DNA from: Pyrocephalus nanus
Lineage: Eukaryota > Chordata > Aves > Passeriformes > Tyrannidae
Assembly: GCA_038380795.1 (NCBI GenBank)
Contig: CM076277.1
Location: forward strand, 1,703,501 to 1,767,500
DNA length: 64,000 bases
Direction of reading: 5' to 3'
Made by a program: the position numbers and the translations under genes. The stretch's first letter is position 1. Each line of letters opens with the position of its first letter. This document shows, piece by piece, positions 62,046-64,000 of the stretch. The notes under the pieces were generated by a model, which was not told the origin of the DNA, ran no database searches, and worked only from the letters and a program-made list of their open reading frames with translations.

Positions 62046-62149
62046 GTGGGTCTGATGTGCCAGGCCACTGATCCACACGGTCCAGCAGATCCAGCTGGCT
62101 GGAGGCAGGGCCCCTCTACTTCTGGTCATAGCACTCATTGCTCACTTGT

Positions 62150-63110
62150 AAATAGGAACTGCAGGTCTCTTCGAGAGGATGGAAGTAACATCAGCCCTCC
62201 TGTTCTGTCAGGAAACTAGAGCAGCATTTACCCCTGAAGGATTTCCTGTGGTGGCTGTTCTCCCTCTCAACTCACACAGTACCTGTGCTGCTGCAGCAGA
62301 GGAGGGTTTTCCATCCCACTGCATCACATCCTCCCACAGGTTACCTCACAGTGACCCCTCTCCCTCGAGCTGGGTGGCACCTCTCCCAGTGGCAGAGACT
62401 CCAGTTATACCAGCAGGGGACATTTCCTCTCTGGTCTGCTCGAGCCTTTCGATCTGTCACAGCCTTGGACAGTCTTTCCACAGCTGAGGTGCAGGTTGGT
62501 AGGAGGACTCTGTTGCCCTGTTTGTCCTCCTTCATTGGCATCAATGCCAGTGAGCTGGTGTATGACACCAGCACGCTCTGTACAAACTTGTGCCACTGGA
62601 TTGTGTGCACTCGACCTCCTCTGGATGTACAGGGACTCAAATCAAAAGGAATCCCCGATGGATTACCTCCAACACAGACAATTTTCTCAGGCACTGGACA
62701 CCTTTTTCCCTGCCATTCCACCACCTAGCAGGATGCATAAACTTTGCACCTCTCTGCAACTGCCACAGCATTTTTCTTTTACATATTTTATCACTTCATC
62801 AGGGTCCTGTAGTTGTTCGGGGGTGAAGTTCCAAACCATCAGAAGAGAAGTCCTCCAAATACTGGCCCATGCCCTCCCACATTCCATGCCAATCATGAAT
62901 ATCCACCCTCAGGGCAAATCTCTGAAAGACCTCCCTAGAAATATCTTCCTTAATTCTAAACATGGTGTGGACCACACTGAAGAGACCTGACAGACTTAGC
63001 AACAGGAACAGGCTTTCCTTAACATCCAAAGGGAATTCAAAATTCACAAAAGGTGTTGTAACATGCCTGAAGCAGAAAAAGGGATTGAAAATCTGGGGCA
63101 GATCATTCTT
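62150..63110 (-). pseudogene. gag-like remnant of the provirus
   Basis: Longest open stretch is 63404-62799, which runs from flank through the 5' LTR into the element. Inside it is a gag-like segment, followed by further short fragments in shifted frames down to about 62150. Several stops interrupt it. It is shorter than a normal gag, so internal deletion is likely. Identification rests on general recognition of this avian family and on position between LTR and protease. Confidence 0.55.
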
Positions 63111-63159
63111 TCCTCTTGCCCCCACAGACTGGGTGTGATTATTAATGGATTCCCAAAGG

Positions 63160-63318
63160 TAGCACCCAAGGTAACAGCAACAATATCCATCACAGAAGCA
63201 TACAGGAGAGGTGAGTGATGGATTCACATCATTCACCACTACAGGCAGAGCCCAACAACAGAGACCAGCAGGCCCAGCCCCTGCAAAAACTAACCCTGTC
63301 CTGGCCAGAACCAGGACA
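63160..63318 (-). repeat. 5' LTR of the provirus, truncated
   Basis: Shares blocks with the 3' LTR: AACAGCAACAATAT, ACAGGAGAGGTGAG, and CCTGTCCTGGCCAGAACC at the outer end. Similarity stops inside near 63160, so about half of the LTR, including its inner end, is lost or unrecognisable. No clear primer-binding site is seen next to it. Confidence 0.75.
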
Positions 63319-64000
63319 AACCACTTCAGGATGCTGAATGCACCGAGCCAACCATCCCCAAAAAAGACATTACTGCCCTGCCTATTGGGTACCTGTGGGC
63401 TCAAAGTGCCTTTGACAAATAAAAATTAAATGTGGAAAAGGAAAGAAAGCAGACTGCTTCTAATTGCCACTCTACACTGCCTCAGAAGCAAAACCAACAG
63501 CAATCCCACAAAACTCTTTGGACAAACTGACTTACAGTGGGACTACACTGAAATATTTGATCTAGGCTGTGCTGTAGCAGTCTAAGGTAGAACCTCCTGA
63601 ACCCCAGACCAGGAGCTGTCACTGCAGCCTTGCATGACAAATCAGGACAAGAACCACGTGTGGGCTCCATGTCGCTATCTTACCAAGACAACAGTATCTT
63701 CTGAAAGACAGACAGCTTTAACAAACAGGCAGAGTCCAAGAACACAACTCCCACTTGCTTACACACAGCCTGCTTGACCACAGTGCCAGAGTACTGAGTC
63801 TAACACCATTTTGCACTCAATACCCATATTTCAGTCTGCACACACATTAAAGAATGAAGTGGCTCTGAAGCACTACCACGACATCCCTTCTGCAAACAAT
63901 ACCTCAGTATAGCACAGAAATCCACATTTCAGACAGAAATTTAATACTTCAGGCTATGCCTGGTCACTAAGCTGACCAATTAGTTCTTCAGCTTTGATGT
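63319..64000 (-). other. Presumed PHF20 5' intron, distal part
   Basis: Unique-looking AT-rich sequence to the window edge after the provirus. No exon or CpG-rich promoter is seen, so the PHF20 transcription start probably lies beyond base 64000. Confidence 0.5.

Larger units (their letters stand above)
59910..63318 (-). mobile_element. Endogenous retrovirus, decayed provirus with LTRs and AACC target duplication
   Basis: Old provirus on the minus strand. Both ends carry TG...CA LTR termini with inverted ends (TGTCATGGTTC and, reversed, TGTCCTGGTTC). The flanks are a perfect 4-bp duplication, AACC at 59906-59909 and 63319-63322. Between the LTRs, in element order, are a gag-like stretch (about 63110-62150), protease (about 62045-61790), reverse transcriptase (about 61780-60960) and a connection/RNase H-like start (about 60950-60640). 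No env is recognised. Coding is broken by several frameshifts and stops, and the 5' LTR is truncated. At 3.4 kb it is well short of a full provirus. It lies in the presumed first PHF20 intron in the sense orientation. Family assignment rests on my recognition of this songbird-type gag-pol; class is left open. Confidence 0.88.

Noticed and set aside
59910..63318. An intact or domesticated retroviral gene
   Set aside because: Protease lacks its catalytic Asp, RT has at least two frameshifts, and no long continuous frame covers a domain. The 201-residue frame at 62799-63404 runs through the LTR into flanking DNA.

Overview
The window is vertebrate nuclear DNA, almost certainly from a bird. It has spliced genes with GT-AG introns, an avian CR1 LINE tail ending in the typical ATTCTRTG-like octamers, and a decayed endogenous retrovirus of a type I associate with songbird genomes. 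There are no bacterial features: no operons, no CRISPR array and no phage genes.

Two genes lie tail to tail. On the + strand at the left edge (1-2340) are the last four coding exons of SLA2 (Src-like adaptor 2, SLAP-2). They encode almost the whole SH2 domain and the Cbl-binding tail; the SH3-coding exons lie outside the window. This block is GC-rich with short introns and carries a 23-bp minisatellite. About 3 kb of intergenic DNA follows, including a G-quadruplex-prone GGGCA repeat. The minus strand from about 5350 to 53256 then holds essentially the whole of PHF20 (PHD finger protein 20). All 17 coding exons can be placed with consistent splice sites and reading phase. They sum to 3000 nt, or 999 residues, against about 1012 in human. 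Domains in order are two Tudor domains, an AT-hook, a C2H2 finger, a lysine-rich basic tract, a PHD finger and a conserved C-terminal tail. A 5' non-coding exon and the promoter are presumably beyond base 64000.

The rest is intron and repeat. The largest PHF20 intron (22361-33942, 11.6 kb) has two minisatellites (six identical 33-bp units; seven 28-bp units) and a tight cluster of CTCF-like motifs at 30823-30906. A 250-bp A/C-only tract lies at 40945-41200. A CR1 copy lies at 10437-10855. Upstream of the first PHF20 coding exon is a 3.4-kb provirus at 59910-63318, on the minus strand like PHF20. It has recognisable LTRs, a perfect 4-bp target duplication (AACC), and gag, protease, RT and RNase H remnants broken by frameshifts, stops and a lost protease catalytic residue.

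SLA2 damps antigen-receptor signalling and PHF20 is a chromatin reader in the MOF/NSL acetyltransferase complex, so no shared pathway is implied. The neighbourhood is interesting as ohnologue synteny: in mammals the paralogues SLA and PHF20L1 are also convergent neighbours. I found no evidence of a previously undescribed biological system. The points most worth checking are the CTCF-like cluster, the six consecutive frame-neutral PHF20 exons, the provirus and the G-rich structures.
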